DNA from: Maratus speciosus
Lineage: Eukaryota > Arthropoda > Arachnida > Araneae > Salticidae
DNA length: 64,000 nt
Direction of reading: 5' to 3'
Assembly (NCBI GenBank): GCA_963932465.1
Contig: CAWVRF010001081.1
Coordinates: 1-64,000, forward strand
Every line of letters begins with the position of its first letter. The first letter of the stretch is position 1. Under the pieces are notes generated by a model, which had not been told where the DNA came from, searched no databases, and saw only the letters and a program-made list of their open reading frames with translations. Both the position numbers and the translations under genes were made by a program. Positions 12,688 through 28,509 of the stretch are shown here, in pieces.

Positions 12688-15600
12688 ACCGATGAAAACG
12701 ATACTTTAATCGATATATACCGATTGTTGGACAAAGTAAACAAAGGAAATGCCAGGTGGCGCCACGTGTTAGGCCAACAATGTAAACAAACAGAAACGCA
12801 CGTGTTACCGATGAAAACGATATTTTAATCGATATAAACCGATTGTTGCACAATGTAAACAAAGGAAACCAACAGAATGTAAACAAACAATGTAAACAAA
12901 CAGAAACCGATTGTTGATTCGCATTCCAGTATTGTTGGAGCCCAACAAACAGATAGGTTGTTGTTATTGGATTGTTGGACAAAGAAACACCACGTGTTAC
13001 CGATGAAAACGATATTTTAATCGATATAAACCGATTGTTGGACAAAGTAAACAAAGGAAATGCCAGGTGGCGCCACGTGTTAGGCCAACAATATAAACAA
13101 ACAGAAACGCACGTGTTACCGATGAAAACGATATTTTAATCGATATAAACCGATTGTTGCACAATGCAAACAAAGGAAACCAACAGAATGTAAACAAACA
13201 ATGTAAACAAACAGAAACCGATTGTTGATTCGCATTCCAGTATTGTTGGAGCCCAACAAACAGATAGGTTGTTGTTATTGGATTGTTGGACAAAGAAACA
13301 CCACGTGTTACCGATGAAAACGATATTTTAATCGATATAAACCGATTGTTGGACAAAGTAAACAAAGGAAATGCCAGGTGGCGCCACGTGTTAGGCCAAT
13401 AATGTAAACAAACAGAAACGCACGTGTTACCGATGAAAACGATATTTTAATCGATATAAACCGATTGTTGCACAATGTAAACAAAGGAAACCAACAGAAT
13501 GTAAACAAACAATGTAAACAAACAGAAACCGATTGTTGATTCGCATTCCAGTATTGTTGGAGCCCAACAAACAGATAGGTTGTTGTTATTGGATTGTTGG
13601 ACAAAGAAACACCACGTGTTACCGATGAAAACGATATTTTAATCGATATAAACCGATTGTTGGACAAAGTAAACAAAGGAAATGCCAGGTGGCGCCACGT
13701 GTTAGGCCAACAATGTAAACAAACAGAAACGCACGTGTTACCGATGAAAACGATATTTTAATCGATATAAACCGATTGTTGCACAATGTAAACAAAGGAA
13801 ACCAACAGAATGTAAACAAACAATGTAAACAAAAAGAAACCGATTGTTTATTCGCATTCCAGTATTGTTGGAGCCCAAGAAACAGATAGGTTGTTGTTAT
13901 TGGATTGTTGGACAAAGAAACACCACGTGTTACCGATGAAAACGATATTTTAATCGATATAAACCGATTGTTGGACAAAGTAAACAAAGGAAATGCCAGG
14001 TGGCGCCACGTGTTAGGCCAACAATGTAAACAAACAGAAACGCACGTGTTACCGATGAAAACGATATTTTAATCGATATAAACCGATTGTTGCACAATGT
14101 AAACAAAGGAAACCAACAGAATGTAAACAAACAATGTAAACAAACAGAAACCGATTGTTGATTCGCATTCCAGTATTGTTGGAGCCCAACAAACAGATAG
14201 GTTGTTGTTATTGGATTGTTGGACAAAGAAACACCACGTGTTACCGATGAAAACGATATTTTAATCGATATAAACCGATTGTTGGACAAAGTAAACAAAG
14301 GAAATGCCAGGTGGCGCCACGTGTTAGGCCAACAATGTAAACAAACAGAAACGCACGTGTTACCGATGAAAACGATATTTTAATCGATATAAACCGATTG
14401 TTGCACAATGTAAACAAAGGAAACCAACAGAATGTAAACAAACAATGTAAACAAATAGAAACCGATTGTTGATTCGCATTCCAGTATTGTTGGAGCCCAA
14501 CAAACAGATAGGTTGTTGTTATTGGATTGTTGGACAAAGAAACACCACGTGTTACCGATGAAAACGATATTTTAGTCGATATAAACCGATTGTTGGACAA
14601 AGTAAACAAAGGAAATGCCAGGTGGCGCCACGTGTTAGGCCAACAATGTAAACAAACAGAAACGCACGTGTTACCGATGAAAACGATATTTTAATCGATA
14701 TAAACCGATTGTTGCACAATGTAAACAAAGGAAACCAACAGAATGTAAACAAACAATGTAAACAAACAGAAACCGATTGTTGATTCGCATTCCAGTATTG
14801 TTGTAGCCCAACAAACAGATAGGTTGTTGTTATTGGATTGTTGGACAAAGAAACACCACGTGTTACCGATGAAAACGATATTTTAATCGATATAAACCGA
14901 TTGTTGGACAAAGTAAACAAAGGAAATGCCAGGTGGCGCCACGTGTTAGGCCAACAATGTAAACAAACAGAAACGCACGTGTTACCGATGAAAACGATAT
15001 TTTAATCGATATAAACCGATTGGTGCACAATGTAAACAAAGGAAACCAACAGAATGTAAACAAACAATGTAAACAAACAGAAACCGATTGTTGATTCGCA
15101 TTCCAGTATTGTTGTAGCCCAACAAACAGATAGGTTGTTGTTATTGGATTGTTGGACAAAGAAACACCACGTGTTACCGATGAAAACGATATTTTAATCG
15201 ATATAAACCGATTGTTGGACAAAGTAAACAAAGGAAATGCCAGGTGGCGCCACGTGTTAGGCCAACAATGTAAACAAACAGAAACGCACGTGTTACCGAT
15301 GAAAACGATATTTTAATCGATATAAACCGATTGTTGCACAATGTAAACAAAGGAAACCAACAGAATGTAAACAAACAATGTAAACAAACAGAAACCGATT
15401 GTTGATTCGCATTCCAGTATTGTTGTAGCCCAACAAACAGATAGGTTGTTGTTATTGGATTGTTGGACAAAGAAACACCACGTGTTACCGATGAAAACGA
15501 TATTTTAATCGATATAAACCGATTGTTGGACAAAGTAAACAAAGGAAATGCCAGGTGGCGCCACGTGTTAGGCCAACAATGTAAACAAACAGAAACGCAC

Positions 15601-18600
15601 GTGTTACCGATGAAAACGATATTTTAATCGATATAAACCGATTGTTGCACAATGTAAACAAAGGAAACCAACAGAATGTAAACAAACAATGTAAACAAAA
15701 AGAAACCGATTGTTTATTCGCATTCCAGTATTGTTGGAGCCCAACAAACAGATAGGTTGTTGTTATTGGATTGTTGGACAAAGAAACACCACGTGTTACC
15801 GATGAAAACGATATTTTAATCGATATAAACCGATTGTTGGACAAAGTAAACAAAGGAAATGCCAGGTGGCGCCACGTGTTAGGCCAACAATGTAAACAAA
15901 CAGAAACGCACGTGTTACCGATGAAAACGATATTTTAATCGATATAAACCGATTGTTGCACAATGTAAACAAAGGAAACCAACAGAATGTAAACAAACAA
16001 TGTAAACAAACAGAAACCGATTGTTGATTCGCATTCCAGTATTGTTGGAGCCCAACAAACAGATAAGTTGTTGTTATTGGATTGTTGGACAAAGAAACAC
16101 CACGTGTTACCGATGAAAACGATATTTTAATCGATATAAACCGATTGTTGGACAAAGTAAACAAAGGAAATGCCAGGTGGCGCCACGTGTTAGGCCAACA
16201 ATGTAAACAAACAGAAACGCACGTGTTACCGATGAAAACGATATTTTAATCGATATAAACCGATTGTTGCACAATGTAAACAAAGGAAACCAACAGAATG
16301 TAAACAAACAATGTAAACAAATAGAAACCGATTGTTGATTCGCATTCCAGTATTGTTGGAGCCCAACAAACAGATAGGTTGTTGTTATTGGATTGTTGGA
16401 CAAAGAAACACCACGTGTTACCGATGAAAACGATATTTTAGTCGATATAAACCGATTGTTGGACAAAGTAAACAAAGGAAATGCCAGGTGGCGCCACGTG
16501 TTAGGCCAACAATGTAAACAAACAGAAACGCACGTGTTACCGATGAAAACGATATTTTAATCGATATAAACCGATTGTTGCACAATGTAAACAAAGGAAA
16601 CCAACAGAATGTAAACAAACAATGTAAACAAACAGAAACCGATTGTTGATTCGCATTCCAGTATTGTTGTAGCCCAACAAACAGATAGGTTGTTGTTATT
16701 GGATTGTTGGACAAAGAAACACCACGTGTTACCGATGAAAACGATATTTTAATCGATATAAACCGATTGTTGGACAAAGTAAACAAAGGAAATGCCAGGT
16801 GGCGCCACGTGTTAGGCCAACAATGTAAACAAACAGAAACGCACGTGTTACCGATGAAAACGATATTTTAATCGATATAAACCGATTGGTGCACAATGTA
16901 AACAAAGGAAACCAACAGAATGTAAACAAACAATGTAAACAAACAGAAACCGATTGTTGATTCGCATTCCAGTATTGTTGTAGCCCAACAAACAGATAGG
17001 TTGTTGTTATTGGATTGTTGGACAAAGAAACACCACGTGTTACCGATGAAAACGATATTTTAATCGATATAAACCGATTGTTGGACAAAGTAAACAAAGG
17101 AAATGCCAGGTGGCGCCACGTGTTAGGCCAACAATGTAAACAAACAGAAACGCACGTGTTACCGATGAAAACGATATTTTAATCGATATAAACCGATTGT
17201 TGCACAATGTAAACAAAGGAAACCAACAGAATGTAAACAAACAATGTAAACAAACAGAAACCGATTGTTGATTCGCATTCCAGTATTGTTGTAGCCCAAC
17301 AAACAGATAGGTTGTTGTTATTGGATTGTTGGACAAAGAAACACCACGTGTTACCGATGAAAACGATATTTTAATCGATATAAACCGATTGTTGGACAAA
17401 GTAAACAAAGGAAATGCCAGGTGGCGCCACGTGTTAGGCCAACAATGTAAACAAACAGAAACGCACGTGTTACCGATGAAAACGATATTTTAATCGATAT
17501 AAACCGATTGTTGCACAATGTAAACAAAGGAAACCAACAGAATGTAAACAAACAATGTAAACAAACAGAAACCGATTGTTGATTCGCATTCCAGTATTGT
17601 TGTAGCCCAACAAACAGATAGGTTGTTGTTATTGGATTGTTGGACAAAGAAACACCACGTGTTACCGATGAAAACGATATTTTAATCGATATAAACCGAT
17701 TGTTGGACAAAGTAAACAAAGGAAATGCCAGGTGGCGCCACGTGTTAGGCCAACAATGTAAACAAACAGAAACGCACGTGTTACCGATGAAAACGATATT
17801 TTAATCGATATAAACCGATTGTTGCACAATGTAAACAAAGGAAACCAACAGAATGTAAACAAACAATGTAAACAAACAGAAACCGATTGTTGATTCGCAT
17901 TCCAGTATTGTTGGAGCCCAACAAACAGATAGGTTGTTGTTATTGGATTGTTGGACAAAGAAACACCACGTGTTACCGATGAAAACGATATTTTAATCGA
18001 TATAAACCGATTGTTGGACAAATTAAACAAAGAAAATGCCAGGTGGCGCCACGTGTTAGGCCAACAATGTAAACAAACAGAAACGCACGTGTTACCGATG
18101 AAAACGATATTTTAATCGATATAAACCGATTGTTGCACAATGTAAACAAAGGAAACCAACAGAATGTAAACAAACAATGTAAACAAACAGAAACCGATTG
18201 TTGATTCGCATTCCAGTATTGTTGGAGCCCAACAAACAGATAGGTTGTTGTTATTGGATTGTTGGACAAAGAAACACCACGTGTTACCGATGAAAACGAT
18301 ATTTTAATCGATATAAACCGATTGTTGGACAAAGTAAACAAAGGAAATGCCAGGTGGCGCCACGTGTTAGGCCAACAATGTAAACAAACAGAAACGCACG
18401 TGTTACAGATGAAAACGATATTTTAATCGATATAAACCGATTGTTGCACAATGTAAACAAAGGAAACCAACAGAATGTAAACAAACAGAAACCGATTGTT
18501 GATTCGCATTCCGGTATTGTTGGAGCCCAACAAACAGATAGGTTGTTGTTATTGGATTGTTGGACAAAGAAACACCACGTGTTACCGATGAAAACGATAT

Positions 18601-18894
18601 TTTAATCGATATAAACCGATTGTTGGACAAAGTAAACAAAGGAAATGCCAGGTGGCGCCACGTGTTAGGCCAACAATGTAAACAAACAGAAACGCACGTG
18701 TTACCGATGAAAACGATATTTTAATCGATATAAACCGATTGTTGCACAATGTAAACAAAGGAAACCAACAGAATGTAAACAAACAATGTAAACAAACAGA
18801 AACCGATTGTTGATTCGCATTCGAGTATTGTTGGAGCCCAACAAACAGATAGGTTCTTGTTATTGGATTGTTGGACAAAGAAACACCACGTGTT
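12688..18894. repeat. V1-anchored HOR cycle 6 (20 units, 6,207 bp)
   Basis: Order: V1 (12688), tat with atgcaaac (12999), aataatg (13310), then two copies of a six-unit block (13621-17352), gtag (17353), plain (17664), acaaatt (17975), 298-bp cagatg (18286) and cattcgag (18584). The six-unit duplication inside makes this the longest cycle of the domain. Confidence 0.85.
13621..17352. repeat. Internal tandem duplication of a six-unit block (2 x 1,866 bp)
   Basis: Block copies are 13621-15486 and 15487-17352. Each runs: aaaaag/tttattcg unit, plain, aaatag unit, ttttagtcg unit with gtag, ggtg unit with gtag, gtag unit. The visible differences are few: cccaagaaac near 13875 only in copy 1, and gataagttg near 16072 only in copy 2. 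This is a recent local duplication nested within a larger cycle. Confidence 0.85.
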
Positions 18895-21800
18895 ACCGAT
18901 GAAAACGATACTTTAATCGATATATACCGATTGTTGGACAAAGTAAACAAAGGAAATGCCAGGTGGCGCCACGTGTTAGGCCAACAATGTAAACAAACAG
19001 AAACGCACGTGTTACCGATGAAAACGATATTTTAATCGATATAAACCGATTGTTGCACAATGTAAACAAAGGAAACCAACAGAATGTAAACAAACAATGT
19101 AAACAAACAGAAACCGATTGTTGATTCGCATTCCAGTATTGTTGGAGCCCAACAAACAGATAGGTTGTTGTTATTGGATTGTTGGACAAAGAAACACCAC
19201 GTGTTACCGATGAAAACGATATTTTAATCGATATAAACCGATTGTTGGACAAAGTAAACAAAGGAAATGCCAGGTGGCGCCACGTGTTAGGCCAACAATA
19301 TAAACAAACAGAAACGCACGTGTTACCGATGAAAACGATATTTTAATCGATATAAACCGATTGTTGCACAATGCAAACAAAGGAAACCAACAGAATGTAA
19401 ACAAACAATGTAAACAAACAGAAACCGATTGTTGATTCGCATTCCAGTATTGTTGGAGCCCAACAAACAGATAGGTTGTTGTTATTGGATTGTTGGACAA
19501 AGAAACACCACGTGTTACCGATGAAAACGATATTTTAATCGATATAAACCGATTGTTGGACAAAGTAAACAAAGGAAATGCCAGGTGGCGCCACGTGTTA
19601 GGAAAATAATGTAAACAAACAGAAACGCACGTGTTACCGATGAAAACGATATTTTAATCGATATAAACCGATTGTTGCACAATGTAAACAAAGGAAACCA
19701 ACAGAATGTAAACAAACAATGTAAACAAACAGAAACCGATTGTTGATTCGCATTCCAGTATTGTTGGAGCCCAACAAACAGATAGGTTGTTGTTATTGGA
19801 TTGTTGGACAAAGAAACACCACGTGTTACCGATGAAAACGATATTTTAATCGATATAAACCGATTGTTGGACAAAGTAAACAAAGGAAATGCCAGGTGGC
19901 GCCACGTGTTAGGCCAACAATGTAAACAAACAGAAACGCACGTGTTACCGATGAAAACGATATTTTAATCGATATAAACCGATTGTTGCACAATGTAAAC
20001 AAAGGAAACCAACAGAATGTAAACAAACAATGTAAACAAATAGAAACCGATTGTTGATTCGCATTCCAGTATTGTTGGAGCCCAACAAACAGATAGGTTG
20101 TTGTTATTGGATTGTTGGACAAAGAAACACCACGTGTTACCGATGAAAACGATATTTTAGTCGATATAAACCGATTGTTGGACAAAGTAAACAAAGGAAA
20201 TGCCAGGTGGCGCCACGTGTTAGGCCAACAATGTAAACAAACAGAAACGCACGTGTTACCGATGAAAACGATATTTTAATCGATATAAACCGATTGTTGC
20301 ACAATGTAAACAAAGGAAACCAACAGAATGTAAACAAACAATGTAAACAAACAGAAACCGATTGTTGATTCGCATTCCAGTATTGTTGGAGCCCAACAAA
20401 CAGATAGGTTGTTGTTATTGGATTGTTGGACAAAGAAACACCACGTGTTACCGATGAAAACGATATTTTAATCGATATAAACCGATTGTTGGACAAAGTA
20501 AACAAAGGAAATGCCAGGTGGCGCCACGTGTTAGGCCAACAATGTAAACAAACAGAAACGCACGTGTTACCGATGAAAACGATATTTTAATCGATATAAA
20601 CCGATTGTTGCACAATGTAAACAAAGGAAACCAACAGAATGTAAACAAACAATGTAAACAAACAGAAACCGATTGTTGATTCGCATTCCAGTATTGTTGT
20701 AGCCCAACAAACAGATAGGTTGTTGTTATTGGATTGTTGGACAAAGAAACACCACGTGTTACCGATGAAAACGATATTTTAATCGATATAAACCGATTGT
20801 TGGACAAAGTAAACAAAGGAAATGCCAGGTGGCGCCACGTGTTAGGCCAACAATGTAAACAAACAGAAACGCACGTGTTACCGATGAAAACGATATTTTA
20901 ATCGATATAAACCGATTGTTGCACAATGTAAACAAAGGAAACCAACAGAATGTAAACAAACAATGTAAACAAACAGAAACCGATTGTTGATTCGCATTCC
21001 AGTATTGTTGTAGCCCAACAAACAGATAGGTTGTTGTTATTGGATTGTTGGACAAAGAAACACCACGTGTTACCGATGAAAACGATATTTTAATCGATAT
21101 AAACCGATTGTTGGACAAAGTAAACAAAGGAAATGCCAGGTGGCGCCACGTGTTAGGCCAACAATGTAAACAAACAGAAACGCACGTGTTACCGATGAAA
21201 ACGATATTTTAATCGATATAAACCGATTGTTGCACAATGTAAACAAAGGAAACCAACAGAATGTAAACAAACAATGTAAACAAACAGAAACCGATTGTTG
21301 ATTCGCATTCCAGTATTGTTGTAGCCCAACAAACAGATAGGTTGTTGTTATTGGATTGTTGGACAAAGAAACACCACGTGTTACCGATGAAAACGATATT
21401 TTAATCGATATAAACCGATTGTTGGACAAAGTAAACAAAGGAAATGCCAGGTGGCGCCACGTGTTAGGCCAACAATGTAAACAAACAGAAACGCACGTGT
21501 TACCGATGAAAACGATATTTTAATCGATATAAACCGATTGTTGCACAATGTAAACAAAGGAAACCAACAGAATGTAAACAAACAATGTAAACAAACAGAA
21601 ACCGATTGTTGATTCGCATTCCAGTATTGTTGTAGCCCAACAAACAGATAGGTTGTTGTTATTGGATTGTTGGACAAAGAAACACCACGTGTTACCGATG
21701 AAAACGATATTTTAATCGATATAAACCGATTGTTGGACAAAGTAAACAAAGGAAATGCCAGGTGGCGCCACGTGTTAGGCCAACAATGTAAACAAACAGA

Positions 21801-22924
21801 AACGCACGTGTTACCGATGAAAACGATATTTTAATCGATATAAACCGATTGTTGCACAATGTAAACAAAGGAAACCAACAGAATGTAAACAAACAATGTA
21901 AACAAACAGAAACCGATTGTTGATTCGCATTCCAGTATTGTTGGAGCCCAACAAACAGATAGGTTGTTGTTATTGGATTGTTGGACAAAGAAACACCACG
22001 TGTTACCGATGAAAACGATATTTTAATCGATATAAACCGATTGTTGGACAAATTAAACAAAGAAAATGCCAGGTGGCGCCACGTGTTAGGCCAACAATGT
22101 AAACAAACAGAAACGCACGTGTTACCGATGAAAACGATATTTTAATCGATATAAACCGATTGTTGCACAATGTAAACAAAGGAAACCAACAGAATGTAAA
22201 CAAACAATGTAAACAAACAGAAACCGATTGTTGATTCGCATTCCAGTATTGTTGGAGCCCAACAAACAGATAGGTTGTTGTTATTGGATTGTTGGACAAA
22301 GAAACACCACGTGTTACCGATGAAAACGATATTTTAATCGATATAAACCGATTGTTGGACAAAGTAAACAAAGGAAATGCCAGGTGGCGCCACGTGTTAG
22401 GCCAACAATGTAAACAAACAGAAACGCACGTGTTACAGATGAAAACGATATTTTAATCGATATAAACCGATTGTTGCACAATGTAAACAAAGGAAACCAA
22501 CAGAATGTAAACAAACAGAAACCGATTGTTGATTCGCATTCCAGTATTGTTGGAGCCCAACAAACAGATAGGTTGTTGTTATTGGATTGTTGGACAAAGA
22601 AACACCACGTGTTACCGATGAAAACGATATTTTAATCGATATAAACCGATTGTTGGACAAAGTAAACAAAGGAAATGCCAGGTGGCGCCACGTGTTAGGC
22701 CAACAATGTAAACAAACAGAAACGCACGTGTTACCGATGAAAACGATATTTTAATCGATATAAACCGATTGTTGCACAATGTAAACAAAGGAAACCAACA
22801 GAATGTAAACAAACAATGTAAACAAACAGAAACCGATTGTTGATTCGCATTCGAGTATTGTTGGAGCCCAACAAACAGATAGGTTCTTGTTATTGGATTG
22901 TTGGACAAAGAAACACCACGTGTT
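18895..22924. repeat. V1-anchored HOR cycle 7 (13 units, 4,030 bp)
   Basis: Order: V1 (18895), tat/atgcaaac (19206), a variant of the aataatg unit reading ggaaaataatg (19517), aaatag (19828), ttttagtcg (20139), four gtag units (20450-21693), plain (21694), acaaatt (22005), 298-bp cagatg (22316), cattcgag (22614). The aaaaag unit and its plain neighbour, present in the cycles before and after, are missing. Confidence 0.85.
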
Positions 22925-25900
22925 ACCGATGAAAACGATACTTTAATCGATATATACCGATTGTTGGACAAAGTAAACAAAGGAAATGCCAGGTGGCGCC
23001 ACGTGTTAGGCCAACAATGTAAACAAACAGAAACGCACGTGTTACCGATGAAAACGATATTTTAATCGATATAAACCGATTGTTGCACAATGTAAACAAA
23101 GGAAACCAACAGAATGTAAACAAACAATGTAAACAAACAGAAACCGATTGTTGATTCGCATTCCAGTATTGTTGGAGCCCAACAAACAGATAGGTTGTTG
23201 TTATTGGATTGTTGGACAAAGAAACACCACGTGTTACCGATGAAAACGATATTTTAATCGATATAAACCGATTGTTGGACAAAGTAAACAAAGGAAATGC
23301 CAGGTGGCGCCACGTGTTAGGCCAACAATATAAACAAACAGAAACGCACGTGTTACCGATGAAAACGATATTTTAATCGATATAAACCGATTGTTGCACA
23401 ATGCAAACAAAGGAAACCAACAGAATGTAAACAAACAATGTAAACAAACAGAAACCGATTGTTGATTCGCATTCCAGTATTGTTGGAGCCCAACAAACAG
23501 ATAGGTTGTTGTTATTGGATTGTTGGACAAAGAAACACCACGTGTTACCGATGAAAACGATATTTTAATCGATATAAACCGATTGTTGGACAAAGTAAAC
23601 AAAGGAAATGCCAGGTGGCGCCACGTGTTAGGCCAATAATGTAAACAAACAGAAACGCACGTGTTACCGATGAAAACGATATTTTAATCGATATAAACCG
23701 ATTGTTGCACAATGTAAACAAAGGAAACCAACAGAATGTAAACAAACAATGTAAACAAACAGAAACCGATTGTTGATTCGCATTCCAGTATTGTTGGAGC
23801 CCAACAAACAGATAGGTTGTTGTTATTGGATTGTTGGACAAAGAAACACCACGTGTTACCGATGAAAACGATATTTTAATCGATATAAACCGATTGTTGG
23901 ACAAAGTAAACAAAGGAAATGCCAGGTGGCGCCACGTGTTAGGCCAACAATGTAAACAAACAGAAACGCACGTGTTACCGATGAAAACGATATTTTAATC
24001 GATATAAACCGATTGTTGCACAATGTAAACAAAGGAAACCAACAGAATGTAAACAAACAATGTAAACAAAAAGAAACCGATTGTTTATTCGCATTCCAGT
24101 ATTGTTGGAGCCCAACAAACAGATAGGTTGTTGTTATTGGATTGTTGGACAAAGAAACACCACGTGTTACCGATGAAAACGATATTTTAATCGATATAAA
24201 CCGATTGTTGGACAAAGTAAACAAAGGAAATGCCAGGTGGCGCCACGTGTTAGGCCAACAATGTAAACAAACAGAAACGCACGTGTTACCGATGAAAACG
24301 ATATTTTAATCGATATAAACCGATTGTTGCACAATGTAAACAAAGGAAACCAACAGAATGTAAACAAACAATGTAAACAAACAGAAACCGATTGTTGATT
24401 CGCATTCCAGTATTGTTGGAGCCCAACAAACAGATAGGTTGTTGTTATTGGATTGTTGGACAAAGAAACACCACGTGTTACCGATGAAAACGATATTTTA
24501 ATCGATATAAACCGATTGTTGGACAAAGTAAACAAAGGAAATGCCAGGTGGCGCCACGTGTTAGGCCAACAATGTAAACAAACAGAAACGCACGTGTTAC
24601 CGATGAAAACGATATTTTAATCGATATAAACCGATTGTTGCACAATGTAAACAAAGGAAACCAACAGAATGTAAACAAACAATGTAAACAAATAGAAACC
24701 GATTGTTGATTCGCATTCCAGTATTGTTGGAGCCCAACAAACAGATAGGTTGTTGTTATTGGATTGTTGGACAAAGAAACACCACGTGTTACCGATGAAA
24801 ACGATATTTTAGTCGATATAAACCGATTGTTGGACAAAGTAAACAAAGGAAATGCCAGGTGGCGCCACGTGTTAGGCCAACAATGTAAACAAACAGAAAC
24901 GCACGTGTTACCGATGAAAACGATATTTTAATCGATATAAACCGATTGTTGCACAATGTAAACAAAGGAAACCAACAGAATGTAAACAAACAATGTAAAC
25001 AAACAGAAACCGATTGTTGATTCGCATTCCAGTATTGTTGGAGCCCAACAAACAGATAGGTTGTTGTTATTGGATTGTTGGACAAAGAAACACCACGTGT
25101 TACCGATGAAAACGATATTTTAATCGATATAAACCGATTGTTGGACAAAGTAAACAAAGGAAATGCCAGGTGGCGCCACGTGTTAGGCCAACAATGTAAA
25201 CAAACAGAAACGCACGTGTTACCGATGAAAACGATATTTTAATCGATATAAACCGATTGTTGCACAATGTAAACAAAGGAAACCAACAGAATGTAAACAA
25301 ACAATGTAAACAAACAGAAACCGATTGTTGATTCGCATTCCAGTATTGTTGGAGCCCAACAAACAGATAGGTTGTTGTTATTGGATTGTTGGACAAAGAA
25401 ACACCACGTGTTACCGATGAAAACGATATTTTAATCGATATAAACCGATTGTTGGACAAAGTAAACAAAGGAAATGCCAGGTGGCGCCACGTGTTAGGCC
25501 AACAATGTAAACAAACAGAAACGCACGTGTTACCGATGAAAACGATATTTTAATCGATATAAACCGATTGTTGCACAATGTAAACAAAGGAAACCAACAG
25601 AATGTAAACAAACAATGTAAACAAACAGAAACCGATTGTTGATTCGCATTCCAGTATTGTTGGAGCCCAACAAACAGATAGGTTGTTGTTATTGGATTGT
25701 TGGACAAAGAAACACCACGTGTTACCGATGAAAACGATATTTTAATCGATATAAACCGATTGTTGGACAAAGTAAACAAAGGAAATGCCAGGTGGCGCCA
25801 CGTGTTAGGCCAACAATGTAAACAAACAGAAACGCACGTGTTACCGATGAAAACAATATTTTAATCGATATAAACCGATTGTTGCACAATGTAAACAAAG

Positions 25901-28509
25901 GAAACCAACAGAATGTAAACAAACAATGTAAACAAACAGAAACCGATTGTTGATTCGCATTCCAGTATTGTTGGAGCCCAACAAACAGATAGGTTGTTGT
26001 TATTGGATTGTTGGACAAAGAAACACCACGTGTTACCGATGAAAACGATATTTTAATCGATATAAACCGATTGTTGGACAAAGTAAACAAAGGAAATGCC
26101 AGGTGGCGCCACGTGTTAGGCCAACAATGTAAACAAACAGAAACGCACGTGTTACCGATGAAAACGATATTTTAATCGATATAAACCGATTGTTGCACAA
26201 TGTAAACAAAGGAAACCAACAGAATGTAAACAAACAATGTAAACAAACAGAAACCGATTGTTGATTCGCATTCCAGTATTGTTGTAGCCCAACAAACAGA
26301 TAGGTTGTTGTTATTGGATTGTTGGACAAAGAAACACCACGTGTTACCGATGAAAACGATATTTTAATCGATATAAGCCGATTGTTGGACAAAGTAAACA
26401 AAGGAAATGCCAGGTGGCGCCACGTGTTAGGCCAACAATGTAAACAAACAGAAACGCACGTGTTACCGATGAAAACGATATTTTAATCGATATAAACCGA
26501 TTGTTGCACAATGTAAACAAAGGAAACCAACAGAATGTAAACAAACAATGTAAACAAACAGAAACCGATTGTTGATTCGCATTCCAGTATTGTTGTAGCC
26601 CAACAAACAGATAGGTTGTTGTTATTGGATTGTTGGACAAAGAAACACCACGTGTTACCGATGAAAACGATATTTTAATCGATATAAACCGATTGTTGGA
26701 CAAAGTAAACAAAGGAAATGCCAGGTGGCGCCACGTGTTAGGCCAACAATGTAAACAAACAGAAACGCACGTGTTACCGATGAAAACGATATTTTAATCG
26801 ATATAAACCGATTGTTGCACAATGTAAACAAAGGAAACCAACAGAATGTAAACAAACAATGTAAACAAACAGAAACCGATTGTTGATTCGCATTCCAGTA
26901 TTGTTGTAGCCCAACAAACAGATAGGTTGTTGTTATTGGATTGTTGGACAAAGAAACACCACGTGTTACCGATGAAAACGATATTTTAATCGATATAAAC
27001 CGATTGTTGGACAAAGTAAACAAAGGAAATGCCAGGTGGCGCCACGTGTTAGGCCAACAATGTAAACAAACAGAAACGCACGTGTTACCGATGAAAACGA
27101 TATTTTAATCGATATAAACCGATTGTTGCACAATGTAAACAAAGGAAACCAACAGAATGTAAACAAACAATGTAAACAAACAGAAACCGATTGTTGATTC
27201 GCATTCCAGTATTGTTGTTGCCCAACAAACAGATAGGTTGTTGTTATTGGATTGTTGGACAAAGAAACACCACGTGTTACCGATGAAAACGATATTTTAA
27301 TCGATATAAACCGATTGTTGGACAAAGTAAACAAAGGAAATGCCAGGTGGCGCCACGTGTTAGGCCAACAATGTAAACAAACAGAAACGCACGTGTTACC
27401 GATGAAAACGATATTTTAATCGATATAAACCGATTGTTGCACAATGTAAACAAAGGAAACCAACAGAATGTAAACAAACAATGTAAACAAACAGAAACCG
27501 ATTGTTGATTCGCATTCCAGTATTGTTGGAGCCCAACAAACAGATAGGTTGTTGTTATTGGATTGTTGGACAAAGAAACACCACGTGTTACCGATGAAAA
27601 CGATATTTTAATCGATATAAACCGATTGTTGGACAAATTAAACAAAGAAAATGCCAGGTGGCGCCACGTGTTAGGCCAACAATGTAAACAAACAGAAACG
27701 CACGTGTTACCGATGAAAACGATATTTTAATCGATATAAACCGATTGTTGCACAATGTAAACAAAGGAAACCAACAGAATGTAAACAAACAATGTAAACA
27801 AACAGAAACCGATTGTTGATTCGCATTCCAGTATTGTTGGAGCCCAACAAACAGATAGGTTGTTGTTATTGGATTGTTGGACAAAGAAACACCACGTGTT
27901 ACCGATGAAAACGATATTTTAATCGATATAAACCGATTGTTGGACAAAGTAAACAAAGGAAATGCCAGGTGGCGCCACGTGTTAGGCCAACAATGTAAAC
28001 AAACAGAAACGCACGTGTTACAGATGAAAACGATATTTTAATCGATATAAACCGATTGTTGCACAATGTAAACAAAGGAAACCAACAGAATGTAAACAAA
28101 CAGAAACCGATTGTTGATTCGCATTCCAGTATTGTTGGAGCCCAACAAACAGATAGGTTGTTGTTATTGGATTGTTGGACAAAGAAACACCACGTGTTAC
28201 CGATGAAAACGATATTTTAATCGATATAAACCGATTGTTGGACAAAGTAAACAAAGGAAATGCCAGGTGGCGCCACGTGTTAGGCCAACAATGTAAACAA
28301 ACAGAAACGCACGTGTTACCGATGAAAACGATATTTTAATCGATATAAACCGATTGTTGCACAATGTAAACAAAGGAAACCAACAGAATGTAAACAAACA
28401 ATGTAAACAAACAGAAACCGATTGTTGATTCGCATTCGAGTATTGTTGGAGCCCAACAAACAGATAGGTTCTTGTTATTGGATTGTTGGACAAAGAAACA
28501 CCACGTGTT
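22925..28509. repeat. V1-anchored HOR cycle 8 (18 units, 5,585 bp)
   Basis: Order: V1 (22925), tat/atgcaaac (23236), aataatg (23547), aaaaag (23858), plain (24169), aaatag (24480), ttttagtcg (24791), two plain (25102, 25413), a unit with aaaacaatatt (25724), gtag units (26035, 26346 with tataagccg, 26657), a gttgttgccc unit (26968), plain (27279), acaaatt (27590), 298-bp cagatg (27901), cattcgag (28199). Private substitutions in the middle suggest that it is somewhat older than cycle 7. Confidence 0.84.
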
